NCBI GenBank assembly: GCA_902806215.1
Contig: CADCVT010000033.1
Span: 1 to 20,122, forward strand
DNA: 20,122 bases
Origin: an uncultured Solirubrobacteraceae bacterium
GTDB taxonomy: Bacteria > Actinomycetota > Thermoleophilia > Solirubrobacterales > Solirubrobacteraceae
Direction of reading: 5' to 3'
Part shown: piece by piece, positions 19,699 through 20,122 of the stretch
Layout of the letters: each line of letters begins with the position of its first letter
Numbering within the stretch: the first letter of the stretch is position 1
Program-made: the position numbers and the translations under genes
The notes under the pieces: generated by a model
Told to the model about the DNA's origin: nothing
The model's database searches: none
What the model saw: only the letters and a program-made list of their open reading frames with translations

Positions 19699-20122
19699 GC
19701 GCCTTGGACCAGCCCGTCGCAGGCGGCAACCGGCTCGACTTCGCCGAGACGCCTGGGCTCGAGGAGGACCTCCTCACGATCAACTTCGGGCCGCACCACC
19801 CCGCCACGCACGGCGTGCTGCGGCTGCTGGTGCAACTCGAGGGCGAGATCATCCACGACCTCAAGCCGGTCATCGGCTACGTCCACACCGGCATCGAGAA
19901 GACCGCCGAGGACAAGAACTACTGGAAGGCCATCCCCGTCATCGAGCGGATGGACTACCTGGCGTACTTCTTCAACGCGATGGCGTTCTGCGGCGCGACG
20001 GAGACGCTGCTGGACCTCGAGGTCCCCAAGCGGGGGCAGTACCTGCGGGTCATCCACCTCGAGCTCAACCGGATCATGAGCCACCTGGTGTGGCTCGGGA
20101 CGAGCGCGCTGGACCTCGGCGC
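19695..20122 (+). CDS. nuoD: NADH-quinone oxidoreductase subunit D, N-terminal part (cut by window edge)
   Basis: The first 142 codons of the 49-kDa complex I subunit; the rest is off the right edge. It shows NFGPHHPATHGVLRLL (30-45), with the His that lines the quinone pocket, then GYVHTGIEKTAEDKNY (61-76) and LELNRIMSHLVWLGT (122-136), all hallmarks of NuoD. The GTG start at 19695 overlaps the nuoC TGA by 4 nt. The gene order A-B-C-D with separate C and D matches the usual actinobacterial operon, which presumably goes on to nuoE and beyond. Confidence 0.97.
   Translation, partial: MSALDQPVAGGNRLDFAETPGLEEDLLTINFGPHHPATHGVLRLLVQLEGEIIHDLKPVIGYVHTGIEKTAEDKNYWKAIPVIERMDYLAYFFNAMAFCGATETLLDLEVPKRGQYLRVIHLELNRIMSHLVWLGTSALDLG

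Noticed and set aside
1..20122. CRISPR arrays, tRNA genes, insertion sequences
   Set aside because: No repeat-spacer pattern, no tRNA T-loop and acceptor pattern, and no transposase was seen when reading both strands by eye.

Overview
The window comes from a high-GC actinobacterium-like genome with short gaps, many 1-4 nt start/stop overlaps and few visible Shine-Dalgarno sequences. A best guess is class Thermoleophilia (Solirubrobacterales type). This rests on the overall style, on secreted proteins with very basic beta-rich C-terminal tails, and on a 4-TM membrane protein family next to nuoA. It is an inference, not a database result. Genes cover nearly everything: no gene-free stretch exceeds 300 bases, and I saw no tRNA, rRNA, CRISPR array or insertion sequence.

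Region 1 (1-2300, minus strand) is the left-truncated end of a class I lanthipeptide cluster. Reading along the minus strand it holds three small precursor genes (here lanA1, lanA2, lanA3; two of them too short for routine ORF calling), then lanC (cyclase) and the start of lanB (dehydratase), which runs off the left edge. The three precursors share one leader type ending in Gly-Gly, but their cores have 3, 4 and 2 cysteines. Each cysteine has a Thr/Ser three or five residues before it, so a common ring plan can be read off the sequence. Strong 4-nt-loop hairpins separate hydrolase/lanA1, lanA1/lanA2 and lanA3/lanC, suggesting stepped expression of precursors versus enzymes. This is the most interesting part of the window.

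Region 2 (2369-11260, minus strand) holds a secreted CocE/NonD (S15-type) serine hydrolase, a tightly overlapped catabolic operon (FAD amine/amino-acid oxidase, ThDP 2-oxoacid decarboxylase, aldehyde dehydrogenase) and a large secreted M14 zinc carboxypeptidase. The operon reads as amine or amino acid to 2-oxoacid to aldehyde to acid; the substrate is unknown.

Region 3 (11321-14794) is mixed housekeeping and redox: a STAS anti-sigma antagonist converging on and overlapping serS; a c-type cytochrome lipoprotein upstream of serS and divergent from a cupredoxin-like lipoprotein; a flavin reductase; and a small secreted six-cysteine protein.

Region 4 (14801-18129, minus strand) is an O-acylation module: a 4-TM/SGNH fusion protein, an MBOAT acyltransferase and a second membrane-anchored SGNH protein, with zero to one nucleotide between genes. 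It probably decorates a cell-surface polymer.

Region 5 (18208-end, plus strand) is the start of the respiratory complex I operon, nuoA-nuoB-nuoC-nuoD (nuoD cut by the right edge). nuoC has no ATG or GTG at the expected place.
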